DNA of 64,000 bases from Arthrobacter sp. ISL-65 (GTDB taxonomy: Bacteria > Actinomycetota > Actinomycetes > Actinomycetales > Micrococcaceae), in the NCBI RefSeq assembly GCF_018613795.1, contig NZ_JAGGPN010000015.1, positions 109,896 through 173,895 of the forward strand. Reading direction: 5' to 3'. A program made the translations under genes and the position numbers. The notes below the pieces were generated by a model. That model searched no databases. It was not told the DNA's origin and worked only from the letters and a program-made list of their open reading frames with translations. Each line of letters begins with the position of its first letter. The first letter of the stretch is position 1. Shown piece after piece: positions 9,445-18,484 of the stretch.

Positions 9445-9945
9445 CTTGCTGGTGGGCAGGTCTTGGAGATCCTCCTGGCCCACGCAGTTGCGGCTGGCCT
9501 TGATCTTCGCGGCTGCGGCGGACAGGTCAGCCAGGACGGTGGCCGAGCTGATCTTGTCCGGATCCATCAGGATTTCCGTGGCGGGTTCCCGGCCATAGGT
9601 GGTCAGCGTCCACGCAGGGCTGCCCTCCTTGATGACCCAGTCCACGTCGTTGACGCTGACGCAGCGGTCCGTGGTGGGCCCGGGGGCGTTGACGCCGCAC
9701 CGCAGGACCACCTGAGACGGGTCGCCCCAGGCGGCGGTGGCCTGGCTGTTCGTCTTCCGCAGGCGGGCGTCGCCAATGGCGTCCGGAAGCGCCACCATCA
9801 TCGGGGCGCAGGCCGGGTTGGCTGCGTCGGCGGCGGGGGCAACGTCGACGGCGGGTGAACAGCCGCCCAGCGCCAGTCCGGTTAGCGCCGCGGCCCCTGC
9901 CACTGTCAGCCTGCGGACGGGTTTCTGGGCGAGCGGGAAATGCAT
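9442..9945 (-). CDS. DUF3515 family lipoprotein
   Basis: A 167-residue secreted lipoprotein. Basic N-terminus, hydrophobic stretch (LTVAGAAALTGLAL) and lipobox LALGGC place the lipidated cysteine at about residue 29. The rest has two further cysteines (RCGV, DRCVS) and ANPACAPMMVALP. It matches the actinobacterial DUF3515 family by sequence and by its usual location between ddl and thiL. The function is unknown. It converges on ddl. Confidence 0.85.
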   Translation of the reverse strand: MHFPLAQKPVRRLTVAGAAALTGLALGGCSPAVDVAPAADAANPACAPMMVALPDAIGDARLRKTNSQATAAWGDPSQVVLRCGVNAPGPTTDRCVSVNDVDWVIKEGSPAWTLTTYGREPATEILMDPDKISSATVLADLSAAAAKIKASRNCVGQEDLQDLPTSK

Positions 9946-10070
9946 CCGTCAAGCCTATCGTTCCGCGGGGAGCCGGACTGACCGCCGAGTGACGCCCGCA
10001 CTCCGTGCCGGCCCGGGGCCGGGAACCCGGCCAGCCAATGAATGTCGGTCCGTGGCGGTAGCGTAGTGGC

Positions 10071-11096
10071 GTGCCTCAAACACCATTGACTGTCGCCCAA
10101 CTGTCCGAAGCGGAGCTTCTGGCACGGATTTTCCCGCGCCTGGAACTTAGCGCCCTGCACAGTGCCGCCGTGGTCCTCGGACCGGGCGATGATGCCGCCA
10201 TCGTTGCGGTTCCGGATGGCAGGACCGTCATCAGCATCGACACCCAGGTCCAGGACCAGGACTTCCGGCTTGAGTGGAACAACGGCTACCGGACCACCGG
10301 ATACGACGTCGGATGGAAGGCCGCAGCACAGAACCTCAGCGACATCAACGCCATGGGTGCCTCGGCAACGTCCATGGTGGTGAGCCTGACCCTGCCGCCT
10401 GGCACGCCGGTCGGATGGGTCGAGGATCTGGCTGACGGTCTCACGGCCGCCATCAGCAAGCTGGGCGCGGGTGCCTGCTCTGTCGCGGGCGGCGACCTTG
10501 GCCGCGGCCGCGAACTGTCTGTCACCGTTGCAGTCCTCGGCACGCTCGACGGCGGCCAGCCAGTACTCCGGTCCGGCGCCCAGGAAGGCGACACCGTGGC
10601 CATCGCCGGGCGGGCGGGCTGGGCTGCCGCCGGGCTGGCACTGCTGGAGTCCGCCCATCATGTGGATTCACTTTCACCGGAACTGCTGTCATTGCTTGAG
10701 CTTCAGTGCCGGCCGGAGCCGCCCCTGGATGCCGGGCCCCTGGCGCGCATGTCCGGCGCCACAGCGATGATGGACATTTCCGATGGCCTGGTGCGGGACG
10801 GAACCAGGATGGCCGTGGCCAGCCACGCTGTGCTGGACCTGGATCCCGGGCACCTCGGCCAGCTCGCCGAGCCGCTCCGCCCCGCAGCAACTCTGCTGGG
10901 CGCCGACCCGCGCGCCTGGGTATTGGGCGGCGGGGAAGACCATGGCCTCCTGGCGACATTCCCTGCGGCCATGCAGGTGCCGCCCGGCTTTACTGGGATA
11001 GGCTCAGTACAAGCCTGCGGCGCTGACAAGGCACCGGGCGTGACGATCGCGGGACGGCCCGCTGACTCCGTGGGATGGGATCACTTTGCAGACTAA
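10071..11096 (+). CDS. thiL: Thiamine-monophosphate kinase
   Basis: Phosphorylates thiamine monophosphate to the active cofactor TPP; AIRS/PurM-like fold, 341 residues. The nucleotide and metal sites are visible in LGPGDDAAIV (about 36-45), SDINAMGA and MMDISDGLVRDG. The GTG start at 10071 precedes MPQTPLTVAQL. It overlaps the following DAK2 gene by 11 bases. No TPP aptamer is seen in front of it, unlike thiC at 32.5-34.3 kb. Confidence 0.93.
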   Translation: MPQTPLTVAQLSEAELLARIFPRLELSALHSAAVVLGPGDDAAIVAVPDGRTVISIDTQVQDQDFRLEWNNGYRTTGYDVGWKAAAQNLSDINAMGASATSMVVSLTLPPGTPVGWVEDLADGLTAAISKLGAGACSVAGGDLGRGRELSVTVAVLGTLDGGQPVLRSGAQEGDTVAIAGRAGWAAAGLALLESAHHVDSLSPELLSLLELQCRPEPPLDAGPLARMSGATAMMDISDGLVRDGTRMAVASHAVLDLDPGHLGQLAEPLRPAATLLGADPRAWVLGGGEDHGLLATFPAAMQVPPGFTGIGSVQACGADKAPGVTIAGRPADSVGWDHFAD

Positions 11097-12093
11097 GGTT
11101 GCCGCGAACGCGCAAGCGATGAAGCGGTGGTTGGGTAAGGCCGAAACCGCACTGGGCAACCACAGCGACCGCTTGAATGCCATCAATATCTTCCCGGTAG
11201 CGGACGGCGACACCGGTACCAACCTCTACCTGACGGTCCGTGCCGCCTACCGGGCACTGCAGGATGCCAGCCCCGCAGACGCAGTCGACGTGGGCGCCGT
11301 CCTTGCGCGTGCCGGCCAGGCAGCGATGGAGCAGGCCAAGGGGAACTCCGGCACGCTGTTCTCCGTATTCCTCTGCGCCGCCGCCGAACCACTGGCCGGG
11401 CATGCCAGGCTCACCTCGTCGCTCCTCGCCGCAGCCCTCAACCGGGCGCAGATCAGGGCCTGGTCCGCGCTGAGCGACCCCGTGCCGGGCACCATGCTGT
11501 CCGTCATGGAGGCGGCGGGCCGGGCCGCTGCTGCCGTCGACGCCGGACAGAACGGCAACGACAGCAACCACGCCCTCGGCCTGGTCCTGGATGCGGCCGT
11601 GGAGGCCGCCCTCGAGGCCGTGGTTCGCACGGAGGGGCAGCTCGATGCCCTGCAGGCCGCGCACGTGGTGGATGCCGGCGGCGTGGGCATGCTGCTGATC
11701 CTGGATTGCCTCCGCTCGGCGGTGCTCGGCGAGGAGCTCCGCAGCGAACTGCTGGACGGCCTGCACGGGTACGACCTCCAGGACCCCCACATCCACACCG
11801 ACATGCCGGACGACGACGGCGTGGAGGTCATGTGCACCATCAGCCTGTCCCCGCTTGACGCCGCCACACTCCGGCTGCGCCTGGATGAACTCGGGGACTC
11901 CGTGATCATGAGCCAAGTTGGCCCTTCCGCTGATGCTGAGGGCCTGTACCGGTGGCGGGTCCACGTACACGTCCCGGCCCCGGCTCCGGCCCTTGCGGTG
12001 ATCAGATCGCTGGGCGATCCGGCGGACGTGTCCGTCAGCGAGCTCGCCCTGCCCAGGGATCCGTCAGGAGAAGTGAGCGCAGAAGGACGATGA
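11086..12093 (+). CDS. Short DAK2-domain (FakA-like) protein
   Basis: A 335-residue protein whose N-terminal half is a DhaL/DAK2 nucleotide-binding domain with the hallmark NIFPVADGDTGTNLY (about 34-48), GNSGTLFS, and HVVDAGGVGML. The second part (VMCTISLSP, then LRLRLDELGDSVIMSQVG and YRWRVHVHVPAP) matches the middle domain of FakA-type fatty-acid kinase subunits. It then ends, whereas FakA/YloV-type proteins are usually around 550 residues with a further C-terminal domain. The TTG start at 11086 overlaps thiL, and the stop overlaps recG. Kinase function with a FakB partner is possible but unproven, and no FakB gene is nearby. Confidence 0.8.
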   Translation: MQTKVAANAQAMKRWLGKAETALGNHSDRLNAINIFPVADGDTGTNLYLTVRAAYRALQDASPADAVDVGAVLARAGQAAMEQAKGNSGTLFSVFLCAAAEPLAGHARLTSSLLAAALNRAQIRAWSALSDPVPGTMLSVMEAAGRAAAAVDAGQNGNDSNHALGLVLDAAVEAALEAVVRTEGQLDALQAAHVVDAGGVGMLLILDCLRSAVLGEELRSELLDGLHGYDLQDPHIHTDMPDDDGVEVMCTISLSPLDAATLRLRLDELGDSVIMSQVGPSADAEGLYRWRVHVHVPAPAPALAVIRSLGDPADVSVSELALPRDPSGEVSAEGR

Positions 12094-14309
12094 ACGTCGA
12101 ACTGGAACTCAGCCTGGAGCGCCGGGTCGGCAAGCGCTCCGCGGCCGTGATCGAGAAACATTTGGGCATCACCACGGTGGGCGGCCTGCTCAACTACTAT
12201 CCGCGCCGCTACCTCAACCGCGGTGAACTGACGCCCATCAGCGAACTGCCGCTCGATGAGGAGGTCACCCTCATCGCCAGCGTTGTCTCCAACAGCACCC
12301 GGCAGATGCGCGCCCGGAAAGGCTCCATCACCGACGTCGTCATTACCGACGACGGCAGAACGGGCACGCTGAAAATCAGTTTTTTCAACGGCCGCCGCCC
12401 CAAGGCCGAGCTGCTGCCCGGCCGGCGGGCCATGTTTTCCGGGAAAGTGACGCGCTACGCCGGTTCGCTGGGACTCACCAACCCGAACTACCAGCTGCTG
12501 GACGAGGATCCGGATGTTCCGGGCATGGACCCGGAGAAGCTCGCGGCCATGCCCATCCCGGTTTACCCGGCCACCGCAAATCTCACCAGCTGGTCCATCC
12601 AGAAGGTCATGAAAACCCTGCTGGAAACGGCGGACCTGAACGCCCTGCGGGATCCGCTGCCGGCGGCCATCTCCACCCGCGAGAGATTTTTGCCGCTGCC
12701 GGAGGCCTACCGGCTCATCCACGCCCCGGAGACCGCGGAGGACTGGCGCAAGGCCAGGGACCGGTTCCGTTACCAGGAGGCGCTGGTCCTCCAGTCCGCC
12801 CTTGCCCGGCGCCGTGCCCAGCTTGCCGCGGAGGAGGCCACCGCACGGCGTCCCGTGCCGGAGGGACTGCTCGCAGCCTTCGACCGCCAGCTGCCTTTCA
12901 CCCTGACCGCAGGCCAGTCTGCCGTCGGCAAGACCCTCTCGGAGGAGCTGTCGCAGGACGGGCCCATGAACAGGCTGCTGCAGGGCGAGGTCGGCTCCGG
13001 CAAAACCATTGTGGCGTTGCGGGCCATGCTCCAGGTGGTGGACGCCGGGGGACAGGCCGCGCTGCTGGCGCCCACAGAAGTTTTGGCGGCACAGCACTTC
13101 GATTCCATCCGTCGCACGCTCGGCCCGCTGTCCCGCGATGGACTCCTCGGCGGGCTGGGCGACCATTCGGTGCAGGTCAGCCTGCTTACCGGCTCCATGC
13201 CCACCGCCGCGCGCAAGCAGGCGCTGCTCGACGCCGCCTCCGGCACGGCCGGGATCGTCATCGGCACCCACGCGCTGTTGAGCGATAACGTCACCTTCTT
13301 TGACCTGGGCCTGATCGTGGTGGATGAGCAGCACCGCTTCGGCGTGGAACAGCGCGACGCTCTGCGTGCCAAGGCCAGCAAGCCGCCGCACCTGCTGGTC
13401 ATGACCGCCACCCCGATCCCCAGGACCGTAGCCATGACGGTGTTCGGCGACCTCGAAACGTCCGTGCTTGACGAACTGCCCGCGGGCCGGGCGCCCATCA
13501 CCACGCACGTCGTCGGCCTCGCGGAAAACCCCGCCTGGGCGGGCCGCATCTGGTCCCGGTCACGCGAAGAGATCGAGTCAGGCCACCAGGTCTACGTCGT
13601 GTGCCCCAAGATCGGGGCGGACGACGACGGCGACTTCACTCCCGGTGAAGCGGAACCCGACCCCGGGGAACTGGAGGGGGACGGAGGCGCGCGCGAACTG
13701 GCCTCCGTGACCGCCGTCGTCGAACACCTCAGGGAGGAACCGGCCTTGGCCGGAGTGGCGCTGGCGCCGCTCCACGGGCGCCAGGACCCGGTGTTGAAGT
13801 CAGACACCATGGCCTCCTTCACCGCCAACCAGACCAAGCTGCTGGTATCCACCACCGTCATCGAGGTGGGCGTGGACGTGCATAATGCCACCCTGATGGT
13901 CATCCTGGACGCCGACCGCTTCGGCATCTCCCAGCTTCACCAGCTCCGCGGGCGCGTGGGCCGGGGAGGGCTGCCGGGCACGTGCCTGCTCGTGACCACC
14001 CTCGAGCCGGGGCACCCGAGCCGGCGCCGGCTGGATGCCGTCGCGGCCACCACCGACGGGTTCGAGCTTTCCCAGGAGGACCTGAAGCTGCGCCGCGAGG
14101 GCGACATCCTCGGCGCCTCGCAGTCCGGTGGCCGGTCCACGCTGAAGTTGCTCCGTGTCCTGGAGCACGAGGACATCATTGCCCGGGCCCGGCAGGACGC
14201 CCAGAAGATTGTGGGCACAGACCCTGCGCTGGCCGGCTATGCGGCACTTGCCGAGGCCATTGATGAGTACCTGAATCCCGAGAAGGAGGCGTTCCTTGAA
14301 CGCGGCTAG
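12090..14309 (+). CDS. recG: ATP-dependent DNA helicase RecG
   Basis: Branch-migrating helicase that remodels stalled forks and Holliday junctions, 739 residues. An N-terminal wedge/OB region is followed by helicase motifs: Walker A LLQGEVGSGKT (about 294-304), DEQHRFGVEQ, MTATPIPRT and QLRGRVGRG. The start is ATG 12090 (MNVELELSLERR), preceded by AGAAGG and overlapping the upstream stop. A longer in-frame reading would lie within the DAK2 gene and is rejected. An acidic insertion (DDDGDFTPGEAEPDPGELEG) lies between helicase motifs. Confidence 0.96.
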   Translation: MNVELELSLERRVGKRSAAVIEKHLGITTVGGLLNYYPRRYLNRGELTPISELPLDEEVTLIASVVSNSTRQMRARKGSITDVVITDDGRTGTLKISFFNGRRPKAELLPGRRAMFSGKVTRYAGSLGLTNPNYQLLDEDPDVPGMDPEKLAAMPIPVYPATANLTSWSIQKVMKTLLETADLNALRDPLPAAISTRERFLPLPEAYRLIHAPETAEDWRKARDRFRYQEALVLQSALARRRAQLAAEEATARRPVPEGLLAAFDRQLPFTLTAGQSAVGKTLSEELSQDGPMNRLLQGEVGSGKTIVALRAMLQVVDAGGQAALLAPTEVLAAQHFDSIRRTLGPLSRDGLLGGLGDHSVQVSLLTGSMPTAARKQALLDAASGTAGIVIGTHALLSDNVTFFDLGLIVVDEQHRFGVEQRDALRAKASKPPHLLVMTATPIPRTVAMTVFGDLETSVLDELPAGRAPITTHVVGLAENPAWAGRIWSRSREEIESGHQVYVVCPKIGADDDGDFTPGEAEPDPGELEGDGGARELASVTAVVEHLREEPALAGVALAPLHGRQDPVLKSDTMASFTANQTKLLVSTTVIEVGVDVHNATLMVILDADRFGISQLHQLRGRVGRGGLPGTCLLVTTLEPGHPSRRRLDAVAATTDGFELSQEDLKLRREGDILGASQSGGRSTLKLLRVLEHEDIIARARQDAQKIVGTDPALAGYAALAEAIDEYLNPEKEAFLERG

Positions 14310-14354
14310 CACGATCCACCTGCCACCCGGACCGCCACGGGCGGGGGACGGGGC

Positions 14355-14960
14355 ATGAGCAGGATCGTTGCCGGTGCCGCGGGCGGAACCCCGCTGGCCA
14401 ACGTGCCAGGTTCAATGACGCGTCCCACTACGGACCGGGTCAAGGAGGCGCTGTTTTCCAGGATGGACGCGTTCAACGTGCTCGGCGGCGCCCGGGTCCT
14501 GGACCTGTACGCCGGATCCGGAGCGCTGGGGGTCGAGAGCGCCAGCAGGGGTGCGGAAACGGTTGATCTCGTGGAGTTCGACGCGAAGGCCAGCGCTGTG
14601 TGTCAGCGGAACGCGGACCTCATCAATGGCGTCCTGGGCCGGAAGGCCGTCACAGTGCACCGCTCCAAGGTGGAGTCCTTCCTCGAACGCACGGCCGGGG
14701 ACACCACATGGGACGTCGCCTTCCTGGACCCGCCTTACCCCCTCGGTGAGCCCGAGCTGGCGTCTGTCCTGGCAAAGCTTGCCCCGCATCTCAACGACGG
14801 GGCAGTCGTGGTGGTCGAACGGTCGTCGCGCACCAGCGAACCCGGATGGCCGGACGGCCTGGAGCGCTTTGCCGAGAAGAAATACGGCGAGACACGGCTG
14901 TGGTACGCCGAACCCTCCAGCGGCCAGGATGTGGACCTCGCGCTGGAGGCCGAGGACTGA
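14355..14960 (+). CDS. rsmD: 16S rRNA (guanine966-N2)-methyltransferase RsmD
   Basis: SAM-dependent methyltransferase for G966 of 16S rRNA, 201 residues. It begins MSRIVAGAAGGTPLANVPGS, and the SAM site VLDLYAGSGALGVES and catalytic FLDPPY are present. It follows recG, a frequent arrangement in actinobacteria. It converges with the minus-strand spermidine-synthase-like gene, with only 3 bases between. Confidence 0.94.
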   Translation: MSRIVAGAAGGTPLANVPGSMTRPTTDRVKEALFSRMDAFNVLGGARVLDLYAGSGALGVESASRGAETVDLVEFDAKASAVCQRNADLINGVLGRKAVTVHRSKVESFLERTAGDTTWDVAFLDPPYPLGEPELASVLAKLAPHLNDGAVVVVERSSRTSEPGWPDGLERFAEKKYGETRLWYAEPSSGQDVDLALEAED

Positions 14961-14963
14961 GCG

Positions 14964-15746
14964 CTAGTCCGATAGACCGTCCAGTTCCACGCCCGCCAGG
15001 ACCTTGGCCGGATGGGGGCCGCGGGCCGTCAGGGCGGCGGTCCACTCGGGCGGCCACGGCTTGCGGGTGCCGGCAAGGATGATGTTCCCCGGATACTTGC
15101 CCGTGAACATGCCCGCCTCGGCGCAGGCTGCGACGTCCGTCATGGCCCTCCGCAGCGCAGCCACCTGGCTCCGGACGAGTGTCAGGCCGGGCTCGTCGCC
15201 GACATTCACGATCAGCACGCCCCGTTCCGCAAGGACCGCTGCGGCCTCCTGGTAGAACTCGGTGCAGGCGATATGACCGGGCGCCTCCGGTCCGGAAAAG
15301 ATGTCAAGGATGACGACGTCGAAACGCAGGTCCGCGGGCAGCTCCGCCAGGGCAGCGCGTGCGTCGCCGATAACGGTATGCAGTTCGGTGCCGTCCGGCA
15401 GCGGCAGCCGCTCCAGCACGAAGTCCAGCAGCTCCCGCTCCAGCTCTACGGCGTACTGCACGGAGCCGGGGCGGGTCGCCTGGATGTACCGCGCCAGGGT
15501 CAGGGCGCCGGCGCCCAGATGGAGCGCGCGGATGGGTTCACCCCACGGAGCGGCGAGGTCCACGATGTGCCCGATGCGGCGCAGGTATTCGTAGAAGATG
15601 TCCTCAGGGTCGGCCAGGTCCACGTGTGACTGCTCGGCGCCGCCGATGCTGAGCACAAAACCGCCGTCAGTGTAGGTATCCGGTTCTATGACGGCGTGCT
15701 GGCCGGTGGCGCGCAGGAAGCGCGATGCCCGGGCGCCGTCGGCCAT
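14964..15746 (-). CDS. Spermidine synthase-like methyltransferase-fold protein
   Basis: A 260-residue protein with a spermidine synthase/SpeE-type Rossmann fold: LHLGAGALTLARYIQ (about 94-108), YAVELERELLDF, IGDARAAL, DVVILDIFSG. It lacks an obvious full polyamine-site signature, so the family label is structural rather than functional. It starts 2 bases after the stop of the upstream aminotransferase and is probably co-transcribed with it. Confidence 0.75.
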   Translation of the reverse strand: MADGARASRFLRATGQHAVIEPDTYTDGGFVLSIGGAEQSHVDLADPEDIFYEYLRRIGHIVDLAAPWGEPIRALHLGAGALTLARYIQATRPGSVQYAVELERELLDFVLERLPLPDGTELHTVIGDARAALAELPADLRFDVVILDIFSGPEAPGHIACTEFYQEAAAVLAERGVLIVNVGDEPGLTLVRSQVAALRRAMTDVAACAEAGMFTGKYPGNIILAGTRKPWPPEWTAALTARGPHPAKVLAGVELDGLSD

Positions 15747-15748
15747 GG

Positions 15749-16957
15749 TCAGAGCCTGTCCCGGAGGGTCGCCAGCCGCCCGGCGGCCTCCTCAATTACT
15801 TCGTCGCGTTTGCAGAACGCGAACCGCAGCAGGCTGCGCGTCCTCTCCGCGCCTTCGGGGTGGCAGAACACGGGCACCGGGATGGCCGCCACTCCCAACA
15901 GCGCGGGCAGACGGCGGGCCAGGTCCACCGAGTCCCGGATGCCCAGCGGCGAGGTGTCCACGTTGACGAAGTAGGTGCCGTCGGGGCTGAATACCTCCAG
16001 TCCGGCGGCGCGCAGCCCCTCACTCAGGATGTCGCGCTTTTTCCGCAGCGTGGCGGAGATGCCTTCATAGAACTCGTCGGGCAGCGCCAGTCCGGTGGCG
16101 ATGGCGCTCTGGAACGGCGTGCCGGAACTGTAGGTGAGGAACTGCTTCACCGTCCGGACCGCCGCTACGAGGTGCTCAGGGCCGCTCAGCCAGCCGACCT
16201 TCCAACCGGTGAACGAAAATGTCTTGCCCGCCGAGGAAATGGTGACCGTCCTGTCGGCGGCCCCCGGCAGCGTGGCCACCGGAATGTGGGTGACGCCGAA
16301 CGTAAGGTGCTCGTAAACCTCGTCCGTGATGATGATCGCGTCATGCTTGCGGGCGAGGTCGACGACGCGCTGAAGCACCTCGCGCGGGAAGACCGCACCG
16401 GTCGGATTGTGCGGGTTGTTCAGCAGCACGACTTTGGTGCGGTCGGTGAACGCCACCTCCAGGGCTGCGGAATCCGGCAGGAAATCGGGGGCCAGCAGCG
16501 GAGCGGTGACATGAGTGCCGCCGGAGAGCCCGATGATCGCGCCGTAGGAGTCGTAGAACGGCTCGAAGGTCAGGACCTCATCGCCGGGGCCGACGAAGGC
16601 CAGCAGTGACGCGGCGATTGCCTCGGTGGCGCCGGTGGTGACGATAATTTCGGTGTCCGGGTCTGGCTCCAGCCCGTAGAACCGCCTCTGGTGTGCGGAC
16701 ACGGCCTTCCGGAGCTGGGGGATCCCCTTGCCCGGCGCGTACTGGTTGGAGCCTTCGGCGATCGCTGCCTGGGCGGCCGCCTTGATCTCTGCGGGGCCGT
16801 CCTCGTCGGGGAATCCCTGCCCCAGGTTGATGGCGCCGGTCTGCATGGCCAGCGTGGTCATCTCCTCGAAGATCGTCACGCCCAAAGTGCCGTCACTCGC
16901 TAGCAGGTTCGCCCCGGTGGCCGCACGCTGCCAGGGCGCCGGAAGTGTCTCTGTCAT
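15749..16957 (-). CDS. Class I/II PLP-dependent aminotransferase
   Basis: A 402-residue fold-type I aminotransferase. NNPHNPTG (180-187), ITDEVYEHL and the Schiff-base lysine K245 in SSAGKTFSFTGWKVGW are intact. Sequence type resembles the YbdL/DapC/kynurenine aminotransferase group (methionine, N-succinyl-LL-DAP or kynurenine), and the substrate cannot be decided from the window. It is first in a two-gene minus-strand unit and divergent from coaD, with a 93-bp spacer. Confidence 0.88.
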   Translation of the reverse strand: MTETLPAPWQRAATGANLLASDGTLGVTIFEEMTTLAMQTGAINLGQGFPDEDGPAEIKAAAQAAIAEGSNQYAPGKGIPQLRKAVSAHQRRFYGLEPDPDTEIIVTTGATEAIAASLLAFVGPGDEVLTFEPFYDSYGAIIGLSGGTHVTAPLLAPDFLPDSAALEVAFTDRTKVVLLNNPHNPTGAVFPREVLQRVVDLARKHDAIIITDEVYEHLTFGVTHIPVATLPGAADRTVTISSAGKTFSFTGWKVGWLSGPEHLVAAVRTVKQFLTYSSGTPFQSAIATGLALPDEFYEGISATLRKKRDILSEGLRAAGLEVFSPDGTYFVNVDTSPLGIRDSVDLARRLPALLGVAAIPVPVFCHPEGAERTRSLLRFAFCKRDEVIEEAAGRLATLRDRL

Positions 16958-17050
16958 TGGTTTCCTGCCTGTCTGTTCAGCCGCGGCCCCCGTGGGCGGC
17001 CGGTGCCCAAGTCATGGTATCCCGGCCCGCAGATACGGTAGGTTCGGAGC

Positions 17051-17530
17051 ATGAGACGCGCCGTATGCCCAGGCTCCTTCGACCCCATCCACAATGGACA
17101 CCTCGAGGTCATCGCCAGAGCCGCGAGCCTGTTTGATGAAGTGATCGTCGCCGTGTCCACCAACTATGCCAAGAAGTACCGGTTTCCGCTGGAGGAACGG
17201 ATTGAGATGGCCAGGGAGACACTGGCCTCCCTGCGCGGCATCGTCGTGGAACCCGTTGGGGAGGGACTCCTGGCGGAGTACTGCCGGCAGCGCGGCGTGT
17301 CCGCCATCGTGAAGGGGCTGCGGTCGTCGTCGGACTTTGACTACGAACTTCCCATGGCGACGATGAACCGCCAGCTGAGCGGAGTGGAGACCGTGTTCCT
17401 TCCGGCGGAGGCGCACTACCTTCACCTGTCATCAACCCTGATCAAGGAAGTGGCCACCCTGGGCGGCAGCGTCTCCGAATACGTCCCCAGGTCCGTTCTG
17501 AAACGGCTTCTCGCCGGCGGCGCGCCTTAG
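17051..17530 (+). CDS. coaD: Phosphopantetheine adenylyltransferase
   Basis: Penultimate step of coenzyme A synthesis, adenylating 4'-phosphopantetheine; 159 residues. The nucleotidyltransferase HxGH motif is His14-Asn-Gly-His17 (GSFDPIHNGHLEV). KGLRSSSDFDYELPMA and LSSTLIKEV are the family's substrate-binding blocks. It stands alone between the divergent aminotransferase and yceD. Confidence 0.96.
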   Translation: MRRAVCPGSFDPIHNGHLEVIARAASLFDEVIVAVSTNYAKKYRFPLEERIEMARETLASLRGIVVEPVGEGLLAEYCRQRGVSAIVKGLRSSSDFDYELPMATMNRQLSGVETVFLPAEAHYLHLSSTLIKEVATLGGSVSEYVPRSVLKRLLAGGAP

Positions 17531-17611
17531 GCCGGCCAGCCCTCAAGGGGGTAGGCTTGTCCGGTACGTTTCCGGTGCACGCCGGCCGCGTGCCCCGGCG
17601 TGGCATCCGGT

Positions 17612-17641
17612 TTGAGTCCGTCAGGGAGTTCAGGCTAAGAT
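17612..17641 (+). promoter_or_regulatory. Promoter of yceD-rpmF-rnc-mutM
   Basis: A TTGAGT -35 (17612-17617), 18-base spacer, and TAAGAT -10 (17636-17641). Transcription would begin about 30 bases before the AGGAGT ribosome binding site of yceD. It is read from sequence similarity to the housekeeping-sigma consensus only. Confidence 0.5.
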
Positions 17642-17698
17642 GGTACGTCGGTCATATGTTCAACAGGAGTTCTCATTAAACGAGATGCAAGTTCGCCC

Positions 17699-18223
17699 TT
17701 GATGCTCGATGTCAAGGACCTCGGACGCAGTCCGGGGAGCATGCGTACACTGACGGAACATGTATCTGCGCCGGGGGATCTCGGCGTGGCGCTCATTGGC
17801 GTTCAGGAAGGCTCGGATATCGAGCTCGACCTGAGGCTTGAGGCCGTACACGAAGGAATTCTGGTATCAGGAACCGCCCTTGCCGAGGTAAAAGGCGAGT
17901 GCGGCCGATGCCTGGATCCCCTTGCGTATGACCTTGAGGTCAATGTGCAAGAGCTTTTCTTCTACGAAGGCGCACTGCCTTCCGATGAGGAAGACGATGA
18001 AGAGCAACGTCGAGTCGAGCACGATCTGATCGATCTTGAGCCGGTGTTGCGGGACGCAGTCGTGACCGCGCTGCCGTTCCAGCCGGTGTGCCGGGAAGAC
18101 TGCCAGGGTCTGTGCTCCGAATGCGGGGCGCGCCTGGAAGACGATCCGGGGCACCACCACGAGATCGTAGATCCTCGCTGGGCTGCCCTGGCTGATCTGG
18201 CTAAGCCTGACCGGCAAAATTGA
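17699..18223 (+). CDS. YceD/DUF177 family protein (23S rRNA accumulation protein)
   Basis: DUF177/YceD proteins sit upstream of rpmF in most bacteria and are linked to 23S rRNA accumulation. CGRCLDPLAYDLEV and CREDCQGLCSECG (CxxxCxxxCxxC) are the family hallmarks, and an acidic run (DEEDDEEQRR) lies mid-protein. The start is in doubt. TTG 17699 is listed, but the conserved SPL(M/V)LDV block begins just upstream, and the only good ribosome binding site (AGGAG, about 17665) points to an ATT codon at 17675. rpmF follows after 36 bases. Confidence 0.88.
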   Translation: MMLDVKDLGRSPGSMRTLTEHVSAPGDLGVALIGVQEGSDIELDLRLEAVHEGILVSGTALAEVKGECGRCLDPLAYDLEVNVQELFFYEGALPSDEEDDEEQRRVEHDLIDLEPVLRDAVVTALPFQPVCREDCQGLCSECGARLEDDPGHHHEIVDPRWAALADLAKPDRQN

Positions 18224-18259
18224 TTTGTAAGTGTTTTTCTAGAGAGAAATGAGTTAGCC

Positions 18260-18463
18260 GTGGCTGTTCCCAAGCGGAAAATGTCTCGCTCGAATACCCG
18301 CGCCCGTCGTTCCCAGTGGAAGGCAACTGCCCCCCACCTGGTGAAGACCGTCGAGAACGGCCAGGTCACCTACAGCCTGCCGCACCAGGCAAAGGTCGTC
18401 ACCGACTCGGCTGGCACTGCGCTGTTCCTTGAATACAAGGGCCGCAAGGTCGCGGACGTCTAA
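18260..18463 (+). CDS. rpmF: 50S ribosomal protein L32
   Basis: Large-subunit protein of 67 residues, GTG start, beginning [20 protein letters not shown]. It lacks the zinc-binding cysteines found in many L32 proteins, so it is a zinc-independent (C-) form. It lies between yceD and rnc in the classical order. Confidence 0.96.
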   Translation: MAVPKRKMSRSNTRARRSQWKATAPHLVKTVENGQVTYSLPHQAKVVTDSAGTALFLEYKGRKVADV

Positions 18464-18484
18464 TCGGCCTCCAAGCTGATCAGG

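Noticed and set aside
11247..13508. Long minus-strand open frame opposite recG and the DAK2 gene
   Set aside because: A codon-position shadow of recG; no ribosome binding site or family motif.
17656..17679. 7-codon leader peptide (ATG TTC AAC ... TAA) before yceD
   Set aside because: It has no ribosome binding site of its own and overlaps the AGGAG site of yceD; no attenuator hairpin follows.
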